Shown here: piece by piece, positions 24,608 to 32,914 of the stretch | Layout: every line of letters starts with the position of its first letter | Numbering within the stretch: the first letter of the stretch is position 1 | DNA from: Planctomycetota bacterium | GTDB taxonomy: Bacteria; Planctomycetota; Planctomycetia; Pirellulales; PLA5 | Assembly: GCA_029259895.1 (NCBI GenBank) | Contig: JAJDEG010000271.1 | Location: forward strand, 1 to 33,078 | DNA: 33,078 nucleotides | Reading direction: 5' to 3' | Made by a program: the position numbers and the translations under genes | Notes under the pieces: model-generated | What the model was told of the DNA's origin: nothing | The model's database searches: none | Seen by the model: only the letters and a program-made list of their open reading frames with translations

Positions 24608-27499
24608 GTGTCCCACGGTTCGATCGAGTTGCGTGGCGTTTGCGTGCATAACCTGAAGCACGTCGACCTGGATTTGCCGCGGGGGAAGTTGATCGTGTTT
24701 TGTGGGGCGAGCGGCAGCGGGAAATCGAGCCTGGCGCTCGATACGCTGTATGCCGAAGGGCAGCGGCGGTACATCGAGAGCTTTTCGGCCCATACGCGGC
24801 AGTTTCTGGAGCGGCTGGAGAAGCCGGCGGCGGAACGGATCGATGGAATTCCGCCGGCAATCGCCGTCACGCGGGCCGGGCATACGCGGTCGAGCCGATC
24901 GACCGTCGGCACGGCGACCGAGACGAACGAGTATCTGCGGCTGCTGTACGCCAAGATCGGGCGGATGCACTGTACGGGCTGCGGTCGCGAAGTGCGTCGC
25001 GATTCGCCCCAGAGCATTGCGGAGGTGTTGACGCGGTTTTCCGCCGGGGCGAGGGCGATGATCGCTGCGCCGCTGGTGGTGGAGGACGCGGGTGAAGAGG
25101 CCGTGGACTGGCCGGCACGGGTGGCGGAGTTGCGCGAGAATGGGTTCGTTCGCGTTGTGGCGGGCGGTAGGACCGTATCGTTCGACGATGCTGGTGCCGC
25201 CACGGCAATTGCCGCGGCTTGTGATGATCGGTCGACCTGCGATGTGCTGGTGGTCGTCGACCGCATCGCCACGGCCGCGGCGGTCGAGCCGCCGTGGAAC
25301 GATTCGATCGAGACGGCGCTGGCCGAGGGTGAGGGGCGTTGCGTGTTGCTGGTCGGCGGTGAAACGATTGGCGTCGGCGATGTGGGCAAGGTCGGCGGTG
25401 GCGAACGTGCCGAAAAGGCGACGAACGTCGACGGGCGGACTTGGCGGCGGTTCGATTTCAGCACGCGGATGGAGTGTGCGGCGTGCGGCATCGAGTATCC
25501 GCCGCTGGAGCCGAAGCGGGTGAGTTTCGATAGTCCGCTGGGCGCGTGCCCGCGGTGCGAGGGTTTCGGCAACGTACTCGAAATCGACATGGACTTAGTC
25601 GTGCCGGATGGGAACAAATCGATCCGCGATGGGGCGGTTGCGCCGTGGAACACGAAGGCTTATCGGCACGAACTTGAGGAACTGCTTGCGCTTGCCGGCG
25701 ATTACGATCTGCGCGTCGATGTGCCGTTTCAGTCGCTCGATGAGCGCGAACTGGCGATTGTGCGCGACGGCGTGACCGTGCGCGACGGCGTGGACGAGCG
25801 GAAGTTTGGCGGGCTGAATGGGTTCTTTGCGTGGCTCGATCGGCGCAAATACAAAATGCACTTGCGCGTGTTCTTGAGCCGCTGGCGGAGTCAGACTGTT
25901 TGTGCCGAGTGTGGCGGGGCGCGATTGCGGCCGGAGGCGTTGGCGGTCCGCGTGAGTGGGCGGAATCTGGCCGAGGTGTCGGGCCTAAAGATTCGCGATG
26001 CGGCGACGTTCTTTCGAGAATTGACGCTGGACGAGCACGAGCGGCGGATCGGCCGGACGATGTTGGAACAGGTTATCGCTAGGTTGGGATTTCTGGAAAC
26101 CGTTGGGCTGGGATACCTGACATTGGGCCGCTCGATGAACACGCTTTCCGGCGGCGAAGCGCAGCGGGTGACGCTGACCACGGCACTGGGGTCGAGCCTG
26201 GTAAATATGCTGTACGTGCTGGATGAGCCGTCGGTTGGGCTGCATCCTTGCGACGTCGAGCGGTTGGTCGCGGTGGTCCGCGACTTGGCTAGACGGTCGA
26301 ATACGGTCGTGGTCGTCGAGCACGAAGAGGCGATGCTGCGAGCGGCGGATCAGCTCGTCGAGATCGGTCCGGGCGCGGGCGAACGGGGCGGCACGATCGT
26401 GTTTCAAGGAACGCCGGCGGAAATGATTGCCGACGAGGCGAGCCTGACGGGACAATATCTGGCCGGCAAGCGGGGCGTGCGGAGCTCTTCGTCGCGGCGG
26501 CCGACCGGTCGCGGGGCGATCAAGCTCGTCGGAGCGCGAGGGAACAATCTCAAGAATCTCAGCGTCGAGTTCCCGCTCGGCGTGCTGTGTGTGGTGACGG
26601 GCGTGAGCGGAGCCGGCAAGAGCACGTTGGTCGAGGATACGCTCTATCCGGCGGTGTGCCGGCGATTGCGCAAGACCGCGCCCAAGGCAGCCGAGTACGA
26701 CGACGTGTACGGCGTGCATCAAGTCGACGACGCGATGCTGGTCGACCAAAGCCCGATCGGCCGCTCGCCGCGGTCGAACCCGGTGACGTATCTCAAGGCG
26801 TTCGACGAGATTCGCAAGGTGTTTTCCGAGACGATCGAAGCGCGGACGCACAACTTCGACGCGGGGCATTTTAGCTTCAACGTCGATGGCGGCCGCTGCA
26901 ATACGTGCAAGGGAGACGGCCATCTCGAAGTTGATATGCAGTTCCTGGCCGATGTGTATATGAAATGCCCGCAGTGTCGAGGACAGCGGTATCGTCCGGA
27001 GGTGCTCAAGGCGAAGTACCGCGGGCGGAACATCGCCGAAGTGCTGGACATGACCGTGCGCGAGGCGTTCACGTTCTTTCGCGGGCAGAAGAAGGTGCAG
27101 CAGCGGCTGCGGCGGTTGATCGACGTGGGACTGGATTATGTGCGACTTGGGCAGCCGGCCAATACGCTTTCCGGCGGCGAGTCGCAGCGACTGAAGCTGG
27201 CCGCGCATTTGACGACGATCAAGCGTGGGCGGTCGCTGTTTATTCTCGACGAGCCGACGACCGGTTTGCATTTCGCCGACGTGGCGCAACTGCTGGATTG
27301 TTTCGATGCGCTGCTCGATATTGGGCATTCGCTGGTGGTGGTCGAGCATAATCTGCAAGTGATTCGCGCGGCGGACTATGTGATCGATCTTGGACCGGGG
27401 GCGGCGGACGAAGGGGGCGAAGTGGTGGCGACGGGAACGCCGGAGGAGATTGCGGGGAGTGTGCGTTCGCTGACGGGGAAGTGGCTTTCGGCGAAATGA
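24608..27499 (+). CDS. uvrA: UvrA-family excinuclease ATPase, apparently a divergent paralogue
   Basis: I start at GTG 24608 (VSHGSIELRGVCVHNLKHV), giving about 963 residues. The track's extra 104 residues overlap the divergent promoter region and lack similarity. Two ABC modules are complete. The first has GASGSGKSS (33-41), LSGGEAQRV (about 513) and LDEPSVGLH. The second has GVSGAGKST (about 665), LSGGESQRL (about 855) and LDEPTTGLH. Zinc-ribbon cysteines are present (CTGCG; CAACG...CPRC; CNTCKGDGH...CPQC). UvrA finds DNA damage and loads UvrB. The otherwise near-invariant segment after PAI (usually QKTTSRNPRST) is TRAGHTRSSRST here, and other positions deviate, so it may be an accessory UvrA. 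The gene is followed after 27 bases by a GH2-like gene. Confidence 0.9.
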   Translation: MSHGSIELRGVCVHNLKHVDLDLPRGKLIVFCGASGSGKSSLALDTLYAEGQRRYIESFSAHTRQFLERLEKPAAERIDGIPPAIAVTRAGHTRSSRSTVGTATETNEYLRLLYAKIGRMHCTGCGREVRRDSPQSIAEVLTRFSAGARAMIAAPLVVEDAGEEAVDWPARVAELRENGFVRVVAGGRTVSFDDAGAATAIAAACDDRSTCDVLVVVDRIATAAAVEPPWNDSIETALAEGEGRCVLLVGGETIGVGDVGKVGGGERAEKATNVDGRTWRRFDFSTRMECAACGIEYPPLEPKRVSFDSPLGACPRCEGFGNVLEIDMDLVVPDGNKSIRDGAVAPWNTKAYRHELEELLALAGDYDLRVDVPFQSLDERELAIVRDGVTVRDGVDERKFGGLNGFFAWLDRRKYKMHLRVFLSRWRSQTVCAECGGARLRPEALAVRVSGRNLAEVSGLKIRDAATFFRELTLDEHERRIGRTMLEQVIARLGFLETVGLGYLTLGRSMNTLSGGEAQRVTLTTALGSSLVNMLYVLDEPSVGLHPCDVERLVAVVRDLARRSNTVVVVEHEEAMLRAADQLVEIGPGAGERGGTIVFQGTPAEMIADEASLTGQYLAGKRGVRSSSSRRPTGRGAIKLVGARGNNLKNLSVEFPLGVLCVVTGVSGAGKSTLVEDTLYPAVCRRLRKTAPKAAEYDDVYGVHQVDDAMLVDQSPIGRSPRSNPVTYLKAFDEIRKVFSETIEARTHNFDAGHFSFNVDGGRCNTCKGDGHLEVDMQFLADVYMKCPQCRGQRYRPEVLKAKYRGRNIAEVLDMTVREAFTFFRGQKKVQQRLRRLIDVGLDYVRLGQPANTLSGGESQRLKLAAHLTTIKRGRSLFILDEPTTGLHFADVAQLLDCFDALLDIGHSLVVVEHNLQVIRAADYVIDLGPGAADEGGEVVATGTPEEIAGSVRSLTGKWLSAK

Positions 27500-27526
27500 C
27501 GTGCGGCTATTGACGAGTGATGAAGG

Positions 27527-28456
27527 ATGAGCGGAGTGCTCGACGATCTACAGGTGTTTCACGGCGCGGCGTCGACGACGCTGGCCTGCGTTTATGCGCG
27601 GTTGCCGGCGCGCGAGGCGACGGCGGGCTGCGAGCTTGTGGGGCGCGTGGTGGGGCCGCGATGCCGTTGGTCGCAGACTTTGACGGCGGCGAATCGGTTG
27701 GTTGGGCGGGCGGCGAGTGGCAATGCTTTGTTCGCGGAGGCGTTGTTGGCGGAGGCGGTTGTGCCGGACCCTTGTTTTTGGTCGGACGCGTTGCCCATGC
27801 TTTACTCGGTTGAAGTTCAATTGCGACGGGGCGGCGAGACGATCGCGGCGACGGAGCGGCCGATTGGATTTCGTGGCGTGGGGCGTCGAGGGCGAAGCTT
27901 GTTTCAAGAGGGACGGCGGTGGGTGCCGCGGGGAATGCATGCGGCATCGGTGGTGAGCGAGGAACGTGACGATTTGACGGCTTGGCGAAGCGCGCCGGCG
28001 GTAATGGCCGTAGTGCGGCCGACCGACGCGGTGTGTGCATCGGCGAGCGAGGTTGGCGTGTGGCTGATGGCGGACGTTGGCGGCGAACATCATGGCCGCG
28101 GAAACGCGCTCGATTCGGAACTGTCTCGGCTGGCGCGGCATACGGCCGTGTTCGTGGCCGTCTTGCCGATCGGGACGCCAGCGACGCGGTCGATGCGGAT
28201 GGCTGCGCCGAATTTGTTGTTGGCCGAGCGACCGGTGATGGCCGGCGCGGTTGAGGCGTCGCCATATGCAGACTGTCTCGTCCTTGATGCAACCGACGCC
28301 GAAGCTTTCGCCGTCGCAGTGCGTGAGACTACACTACCCATCATCGCCCAGCGCGCGCTAAAGGCCGCCGTAACGCTTGTCGACGCTCGGCGGGCGAGCG
28401 ATGGGTTGCAGCGCGACTTGGCCCAATTCGGTGACTTTGGTGGCTATATTGTGTGA
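27527..28456 (+). CDS. GH2-like protein lacking a catalytic domain (hypothetical)
   Basis: The 309-residue product is soluble and has no signal peptide. Residues about 84-138 (CFWSDALPMLYSVEVQL, TERPIGFRGVGRRGRSLFQEGRRWVPRGM) resemble the immunoglobulin-like domain and the loop leading into the barrel of family 2 glycosidases. The following region lacks the usual catalytic acid motifs and looks like a short degenerate barrel or a new domain. It could be a remnant of a glycoside hydrolase or a planctomycete-specific protein using the same fold. It follows uvrA after 27 bases on the same strand, with no clear functional tie. A stretch of high GC and biased codon use is normal for this window. 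Confidence 0.6.
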   Translation: MSGVLDDLQVFHGAASTTLACVYARLPAREATAGCELVGRVVGPRCRWSQTLTAANRLVGRAASGNALFAEALLAEAVVPDPCFWSDALPMLYSVEVQLRRGGETIAATERPIGFRGVGRRGRSLFQEGRRWVPRGMHAASVVSEERDDLTAWRSAPAVMAVVRPTDAVCASASEVGVWLMADVGGEHHGRGNALDSELSRLARHTAVFVAVLPIGTPATRSMRMAAPNLLLAERPVMAGAVEASPYADCLVLDATDAEAFAVAVRETTLPIIAQRALKAAVTLVDARRASDGLQRDLAQFGDFGGYIV

Positions 28457-28524
28457 CGTATCACGTTATCGCGGCGGAAAATCGGCGGCTTGACGCAAAT
28501 CGTTTCGCGGACAAGTTCGAGGGG

Positions 28525-28671
28525 CATCCGCAGATTGCGCAGATTTCGCAGATGGGATGTTGGTCGACCGTGATTGCTCGCCGGACACTATTCGTTGTCG
28601 CTTACGGCAAGAATGGGCATTCGGAAAACCTACGGAACGCCATCTGCGAATATCTGCGGAATCTGTGGATG
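28525..28671. repeat. MITE-like inverted-repeat element
   Basis: The left arm 28525-28555 (CATCCGCAGATTGCGCAGAT and on) pairs with the right arm 28640-28671 (CCATCTGCGAATATCTGCGG and on). There are only about two mismatches and a one-base gap over 31-32 bp, around an 84-base centre. Its lower-GC composition (runs of AGATT and ATCTG) differs from the neighbouring genes. It lies in the 265-base gap between the GH2-like and MoeB-like genes. Track ORFs 28453-28683 and 28466-28693 are merely its translations. The shape fits a non-autonomous palindromic element. Confidence 0.7.
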
Positions 28672-28721
28672 ATTCCCATTTGATAACTCCCAATTAACGC
28701 CAAGACCTTACGCCCTATCCA

Positions 28722-29750
28722 ATGAATCTTGACCGCTACGTTCGCCAGATGCGCTATGCGCCGCTGGGCGAAGCTGGGCAGCAGAAGTTGTCAACGGCGC
28801 GCGTGCTGCTGTGCGGCTGCGGGGCGCTGGGTTCCGTGCTGGCCAATACGCTGGTTCGCGCGGGCGTGGGCTTCGTGCGGTTGGTGGATCGCGATTTCTT
28901 GGAGCTGAACAACTTGCAGCGGCAAGTGCTGTACGACGAGGAGGACGTGCGGGCGGAACTGCCCAAGGCGATCGCGGCCACGGAAAAACTGCGGCGGATT
29001 AACTCGCAGGTCGAGATCGAACCGCTGGTGGTGGACGTCGATGCGACGAACATCGAGAAGCTGTCGGGCGATGTCGACATGATTCTCGACGGCACGGACA
29101 ACTTCGAGACGCGGTTCTTGATCAATGACGTGGCGGTGAAGCGTGGTCTGCCGTGGGTGTATGGCGGCGTGATCGGCAGCGAGGGGCAGACGATGACGAT
29201 TCTGCCGGGGGATACGGCATGCTTGCGGTGCTTGATGAGCGAGCCGCCGCCGCCGGGCGCGACGCCGACGTGCGATTCGGCGGGAATTCTGGGGCCGGTC
29301 GTCAATATCATCGCTTCGATGCAAGCCAGCGAGGCGATCAAGATTCTGAGCGGCAACGCGAAAGCGGTGAGCCGGTTTCTTACGGTGTTCGAACTGTGGG
29401 ACAACCGCATCCGGCAGATCGACGTATCGAAGCTGCGCGAGTCGGTCGACTGCGCGACGTGCAAGCGGGGTGAGTACGATTGGCTCGACGGACAGCGCGG
29501 CAGCCAAACGGCCGTGCTGTGTGGGCGGAACGCCGTGCAGCTTAGTCCGCCGGAGCCGACGGAGCTTTCGCTCGATGCGATGGCCGAAAAGCTGGCGGGC
29601 ATAGGCCGCGTCACGCGGAATAAGTATCTGCTGCGGCTGGCGGTGGACGATTATTTGATCACGCTGTTTCCCGACGGCCGGGCGATCGTGGGCGGGACGG
29701 ACGATATTGCGGCGGCGCGGACGGTGTACGCGAAATATATTGGGAGTTGA
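28722..29750 (+). CDS. MoeB/ThiF-family adenylyltransferase (E1-like)
   Basis: The 342-residue enzyme activates the C-terminal Gly-Gly of MoaD or ThiS by adenylation. GCGALGSVLANTLVRAGVG (residues 32-50) binds ATP. LVDRDFLELNNLQRQVLYDEEDV and LDGTDNFETRFLINDV are family hallmarks. Cys-167/Cys-170 and Cys-244/Cys-247 are the two zinc knuckles. Cys-184 in TCDSAGILGPV is the likely active cysteine. The C-terminal 80 residues extend beyond E. coli MoeB and have no recognised domain. They are not a clear rhodanese, which MOCS3-type proteins carry. MoaD at 13.6 kb is the obvious substrate candidate, but a ThiS elsewhere cannot be excluded. No ribosome site is evident. Confidence 0.92.
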   Translation: MNLDRYVRQMRYAPLGEAGQQKLSTARVLLCGCGALGSVLANTLVRAGVGFVRLVDRDFLELNNLQRQVLYDEEDVRAELPKAIAATEKLRRINSQVEIEPLVVDVDATNIEKLSGDVDMILDGTDNFETRFLINDVAVKRGLPWVYGGVIGSEGQTMTILPGDTACLRCLMSEPPPPGATPTCDSAGILGPVVNIIASMQASEAIKILSGNAKAVSRFLTVFELWDNRIRQIDVSKLRESVDCATCKRGEYDWLDGQRGSQTAVLCGRNAVQLSPPEPTELSLDAMAEKLAGIGRVTRNKYLLRLAVDDYLITLFPDGRAIVGGTDDIAAARTVYAKYIGS

Positions 29751-29779
29751 GGGCGCGGTCGATGCGGCAAAAGCTTGTG

Positions 29780-29873
29780 GGGTGGGTCGAACGAAGTGAG
29801 GACCATCGTCTCGCCCACCGTGCTTTTCGTCCTACAGCGGCGCGTGGTGGGCCTCACTTCGTTCGACCCACCC
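29780..29873. repeat. MITE-like element with perfect 22-bp terminal inverted repeats
   Basis: GGGTGGGTCGAACGAAGTGA and two further G bases (29780-29801) are perfectly repeated in inverse at 29852-29873, around a 50-base centre. CCCACC and GGTGGG inside the centre could extend the fold. It lies between the convergent MoeB-like gene and the secreted dockerin-like/MBL gene, where the hairpin may also end transcription from both sides. Track ORF 29747-30148 begins with its translation (VGWVERSEDHR). The sequence style matches dispersed palindromes common in planctomycete genomes. Confidence 0.8.
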
Positions 29874-29884
29874 TACGTTCGTTA

Positions 29885-31678
29885 TCAATACCAGTCGAGC
29901 AATCGGACTTGGATATCGAGGTCGTGGCCGACGAGCGTCTTGAAGCGGGCAAGATCGGCGAAGGAATTGTTCTGGTTGCGGTAGTGGTACGGGATGACCA
30001 TCGCGGGCTGCATGTCGCGGGTGACGCTGGCCGCTTCGTCGACGGTCATGGTGAATGGGACGTTCATGCAGAGGAAAGCGACGTCGATGTTGGGGAGTAC
30101 GCGGATTTCGGCGACCGCGCCAGTGTCGCCAGCGGCGTAGAAGCGTAGGTCGTCGATGGTGACGACGTAGCCGTTGCCTGCGTTCAGCGCGTGATTGCCG
30201 TTGTATGCGTGAACGGCCTCGACGCTGAGACCTAGTACGTTCGTCGACTGGCCGTAGCCGAGGATGGTCGTTCGGGTGCGATACGGCGAATAGGAACTGA
30301 TGTTGTTCACCGTCTGCGACGTGATGAATCGCGTGTCGGCGTCGCTGATCGCGTTGATCGTACTCGCGCTGTAGTGGTCGCCGTGCGAATGCGTGACGAG
30401 GATCAGATCGGCGGTCGGCAGACCTGTGTAGAGTGCGCCGCCGCCGACTGGATCGACGTAAATCGTGACGTCGTTCCAGAGCATGACGAAGCTGGCGTGG
30501 TCGATGGGAATGACTTGTACGCTGCCGACGGTGATCTCGGCCAGCTCGAACAGGTTGAATACGACTGCTTCGTGCGTCGCCGGATCGCTCTGGTCGCTAT
30601 TGGCCGTGGCAGTGCTGATGAGGTCGACGCCGGCGCTGAGATCGGCCTGCGTAACCGTGTAGCTTGCCGTATACCGCCACGATTCGCCGACTTCCAGCAG
30701 GTCGTCGCCGTTGCCGGGGTTGTCGGCTTGTCGCACGAGCGCGAGCGAACGGCTGTCTTCGACGGCGACGTCCGACAGCGGTACTTCGCCAGCATTGCGA
30801 GCCGCGTAGGTGTAATTCACCAGGGCGCCCACGGTCGAGACACTTGCCACGCTGGCCGTGTGCTCGACGGAAATGCTGCCGGTTGGCTGCGTGGCGATGG
30901 TGAACTGCCAGCCGTTGTTCGTTGCGTCGGTCGGGTTGCCGACGTCGTCGTATGCTCGCACGCAGGCGTAGTAGGTGCCGTCGGCAAGGGCATCGAACGC
31001 GGCGCTGGTGGCGCTAACGTCGTGGCGACTTTGCACGACCGACGTTCCTTCGCAACCGACCTCGGTCTCGATGGCCGCGTCGTAACGCACTGCGCCCGGT
31101 GACGCGGTCCATGCGACGTCGGGCGTGTCGTCGTTGGACGTGCCCGATGGCGCGTTGATGTCGAACGAGCCGGGGCCGAATCGCATGCCGGCCAAGTCGG
31201 CCAAGGACACCGTGCCGTCGTCGGTCAGATCGCCAGTGGCAAAGCTCGCATCCGTCGTGCGGCCGAAATTCGCGGCGAGAATCGCGGCGTCGGCGCGGCC
31301 GACTTTGCCGTCGCCGTTGAAGTCGCCCCGCGGGGCGGTGGGCGCGGCAGCATTCAGAACGATCGCGGCGGGGGCTTCTGCGGCTCGTTGAGCGATTCGG
31401 ACGCGCGAAGGCACTTCGGCAGGGAATTTGATTGCCGCTAGACGCCTTGGCAGCGCGCGATGATCGCGATCGATCACCACGGCTTGCAGCGGCGATGATT
31501 GGACCAATGCGGCGGTCTCGTCGGGCGAGTCGCTAGCGACGTCAATGTCCGCTGCCGGTCTGGCTGCGGCGGACAGCGCCAAACGCGATTCGAGTCCCTC
31601 GAAGGACAATCGCAGGGGCGAAGATATTCCGTGGCGGGTCGGTACAACGGACCGCCCACGTCGCGTTTGAAGTCGCAT
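29885..31678 (-). CDS. secreted multidomain protein: dockerin-like pair plus metallo-beta-lactamase-fold domain
   Basis: The 597 residues begin with a basic leader and FEGLESRLALSA, a motif typical of exported planctomycete proteins. A dockerin-like calcium pair follows (GDFNGDGKVGRADAAIL, GDLTDDGTVSLADL; residues 118-165). A fibronectin-like region comes next (about 185-262; DGTYYACVRAYDDVGN). A DUF11/CARDB-like repeat (about 270-375; NYTYAARNAGEVPLSDVAVED) leads to a UlaG/L-ascorbate-lactonase-like MBL domain (residues 380-597). The MBL domain has THSHGDHYS (430-435 HxHxDH), AYNGNH, FYAAGDTG and IPYHY as metal ligands. The enzyme would be a secreted or surface-bound metal hydrolase tethered by its dockerin or repeat part. 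The substrate is unknown. It diverges from the lipoprotein peptidase. Confidence 0.88.
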   Translation of the reverse strand: MRLQTRRGRSVVPTRHGISSPLRLSFEGLESRLALSAAARPAADIDVASDSPDETAALVQSSPLQAVVIDRDHRALPRRLAAIKFPAEVPSRVRIAQRAAEAPAAIVLNAAAPTAPRGDFNGDGKVGRADAAILAANFGRTTDASFATGDLTDDGTVSLADLAGMRFGPGSFDINAPSGTSNDDTPDVAWTASPGAVRYDAAIETEVGCEGTSVVQSRHDVSATSAAFDALADGTYYACVRAYDDVGNPTDATNNGWQFTIATQPTGSISVEHTASVASVSTVGALVNYTYAARNAGEVPLSDVAVEDSRSLALVRQADNPGNGDDLLEVGESWRYTASYTVTQADLSAGVDLISTATANSDQSDPATHEAVVFNLFELAEITVGSVQVIPIDHASFVMLWNDVTIYVDPVGGGALYTGLPTADLILVTHSHGDHYSASTINAISDADTRFITSQTVNNISSYSPYRTRTTILGYGQSTNVLGLSVEAVHAYNGNHALNAGNGYVVTIDDLRFYAAGDTGAVAEIRVLPNIDVAFLCMNVPFTMTVDEAASVTRDMQPAMVIPYHYRNQNNSFADLARFKTLVGHDLDIQVRLLDWY

Positions 31679-31865
31679 GGCGCAAAGCTCTCAGAAAGCA
31701 GGCAACTCGAGGCCGATCCGCTCCCACCACGCGTTCTCGTCACGAGTGATCGTAACTGCCGGGAGGTGCTAGCGTCAAGAAAAGACCTTGCCGGTCGCGG
31801 GGGATTTGTGACGACGCTAGCAGTCGCGAGAGGGACGATAAACTCCGGTGTACGGTGTAGCCGGT

Positions 31866-31877
31866 TGTGGCTAGAAT
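31866..31877 (+). promoter_or_regulatory. candidate extended -10 for the lipoprotein peptidase
   Basis: TGTGGCTAGAAT ends 39 bases before the chosen start ATG 31917. The TAGAAT hexamer matches 5/6 of the -10 consensus. It resembles TTGTGGCCTAGACT ahead of the glycosyltransferase. No convincing -35 was seen. Confidence 0.3.
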
Positions 31878-31916
31878 CCGCCTCCCTCGCTTGCTGTACC
31901 AACGTATCGCGTGGCT

Positions 31917-32771
31917 ATGCGGCATTTGGCGAACCTCTCTCTGGTGGAATCGGTGCTCTCGAGTGCGGCGCTGTGTGGCGTTCGCGCGGCCGTTGCCTTT
32001 GCGCTGGTGGGAATCGTTGGGTGCCGGGCTTTGGCGCCTACCGTTTCGCTGCCCGCGCGAAATACGGTCGTGCTGGAACAGTTGGTGGTGTACACGGACT
32101 TTCAATTGCCCAAGCAGCATCGGTTGATGGGCGAGCTGACGGCGTTGCGGACCGATCTGAGCGCGAAGCTGTCATTGCCCGTGTCGGACGAGCCGATTCA
32201 CGTTTACTTGTTCGAATCGGCCGATCAGTTTCGCCGATTTATGCAGCGGAATTATCCCGAATTTCCCAGCCGGCGGGCGTTCTTTGTGGAGACGGATACT
32301 CGGCTCGCCGTGTATGCGTTCTGGGGCGACCGGATCGCCGAAGACTTGCGGCACGAAACGGCGCACGGATATCTGCATTCGGTCGTTCCGGATTTGCCAC
32401 TGTGGCTCGACGAGGGGTTGGCCGAGTATTTCGAAGTATCCCGCGGCCACGAAGGGGTCAACGCGCCGCACATCGAGGAGCTGATGCTGCGGTTCAATCA
32501 GGGCGGTTGGCGTCCGGACCTGGCACGTCTCGAGCGGCTCGAATCGGTGGCCGACATGACGCAGTTCGACTACGCCGAAAGCTGGGCGTGGGTCCACTTC
32601 ATGCTGCACACGACCAAAGAGCGCCGCGACGTGCTATTTCGTCACCTGACGCAGCTTCGCGAGCGCGTGCCGCCGACACCGATTTCGGTGACGATACGCG
32701 AGACCGGCCCGCGCGTTCACGAATCGCTGGTCGAGCACGTCATGGAACTCGAGCGGCAGGCGAATCGCTAA
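31917..32771 (+). CDS. lipoprotein zinc peptidase (DUF1570-like gluzincin)
   Basis: From ATG 31917 the product has about 284 residues; a GTG two codons earlier is the track start. A hydrophobic stretch ends in the lipobox IVGC (Cys-36), so the mature protein is probably a membrane-anchored lipoprotein. RHETAHGYLH (His-146, Glu-147, His-150) is an HExxH zinc motif. WLDEGLAEYFE (residues 163-173) supplies the downstream Glu, as in the DUF1570 and related MA-clan peptidases. The middle helices (ESWAWVHFMLHTTKERRDVLF) are also family-like. The substrate is unknown. It is transcribed away from the dockerin-like/MBL gene, with a possible extended -10 at 31866-31877 and a terminator-like hairpin downstream. 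Confidence 0.8.
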   Translation: MRHLANLSLVESVLSSAALCGVRAAVAFALVGIVGCRALAPTVSLPARNTVVLEQLVVYTDFQLPKQHRLMGELTALRTDLSAKLSLPVSDEPIHVYLFESADQFRRFMQRNYPEFPSRRAFFVETDTRLAVYAFWGDRIAEDLRHETAHGYLHSVVPDLPLWLDEGLAEYFEVSRGHEGVNAPHIEELMLRFNQGGWRPDLARLERLESVADMTQFDYAESWAWVHFMLHTTKERRDVLFRHLTQLRERVPPTPISVTIRETGPRVHESLVEHVMELERQANR

Positions 32772-32786
32772 CGGGGCGGCGGGGAT

Positions 32787-32818
32787 CGCGGCTGGCCCAG
32801 CCGCGGCCGGCGATATTT
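32787..32818 (+). terminator. likely terminator of the lipoprotein peptidase
   Basis: CGCGGCTG and CAGCCGCG form an 8-bp stem with a three-base loop 15 bases after the stop codon. A short T-run (ATTTTTA) follows about 10 bases later. The distance between stem and T-run makes it an imperfect intrinsic terminator. Confidence 0.4.
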
Positions 32819-32853
32819 TTAGGTAGACGCTGTACGAGAATTCGCACGAGGTC

Positions 32854-32914
32854 CAAAAAAAGTCCCGGCCCGCGTCAGGTCTGGCGGAAGACCTGACGCG
32901 AGCCGTCACGGGAC
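32854..32914 (-). terminator. rho-independent terminator on the minus strand
   Basis: Reading the minus strand, GTCCCG...CGGGAC forms an outer stem around a perfect 11-bp inner stem (CGCGTCAGGTC with GACCTGACGCG, 8-base loop). It is followed directly by seven T residues. This is the clearest intrinsic terminator in the window. It must end a minus-strand transcript that enters from the right, possibly a short RNA starting near 33020. Confidence 0.7.

Noticed and set aside
25985-27358. 457-residue minus-strand ORF
   Set aside because: Shadow of uvrA.
29747-30148. 133-residue plus-strand ORF
   Set aside because: Begins as a translation of the MITE-like repeat and continues as shadow of the dockerin-like/MBL gene.
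32871-32900. Resemblance to the 4.5S SRP RNA motif (GTCAGGTC...GGAAG)
   Set aside because: The stem is perfectly symmetrical and lacks the asymmetric loop and GGAA tetraloop setting of SRP RNA; it is better explained as a terminator stem.
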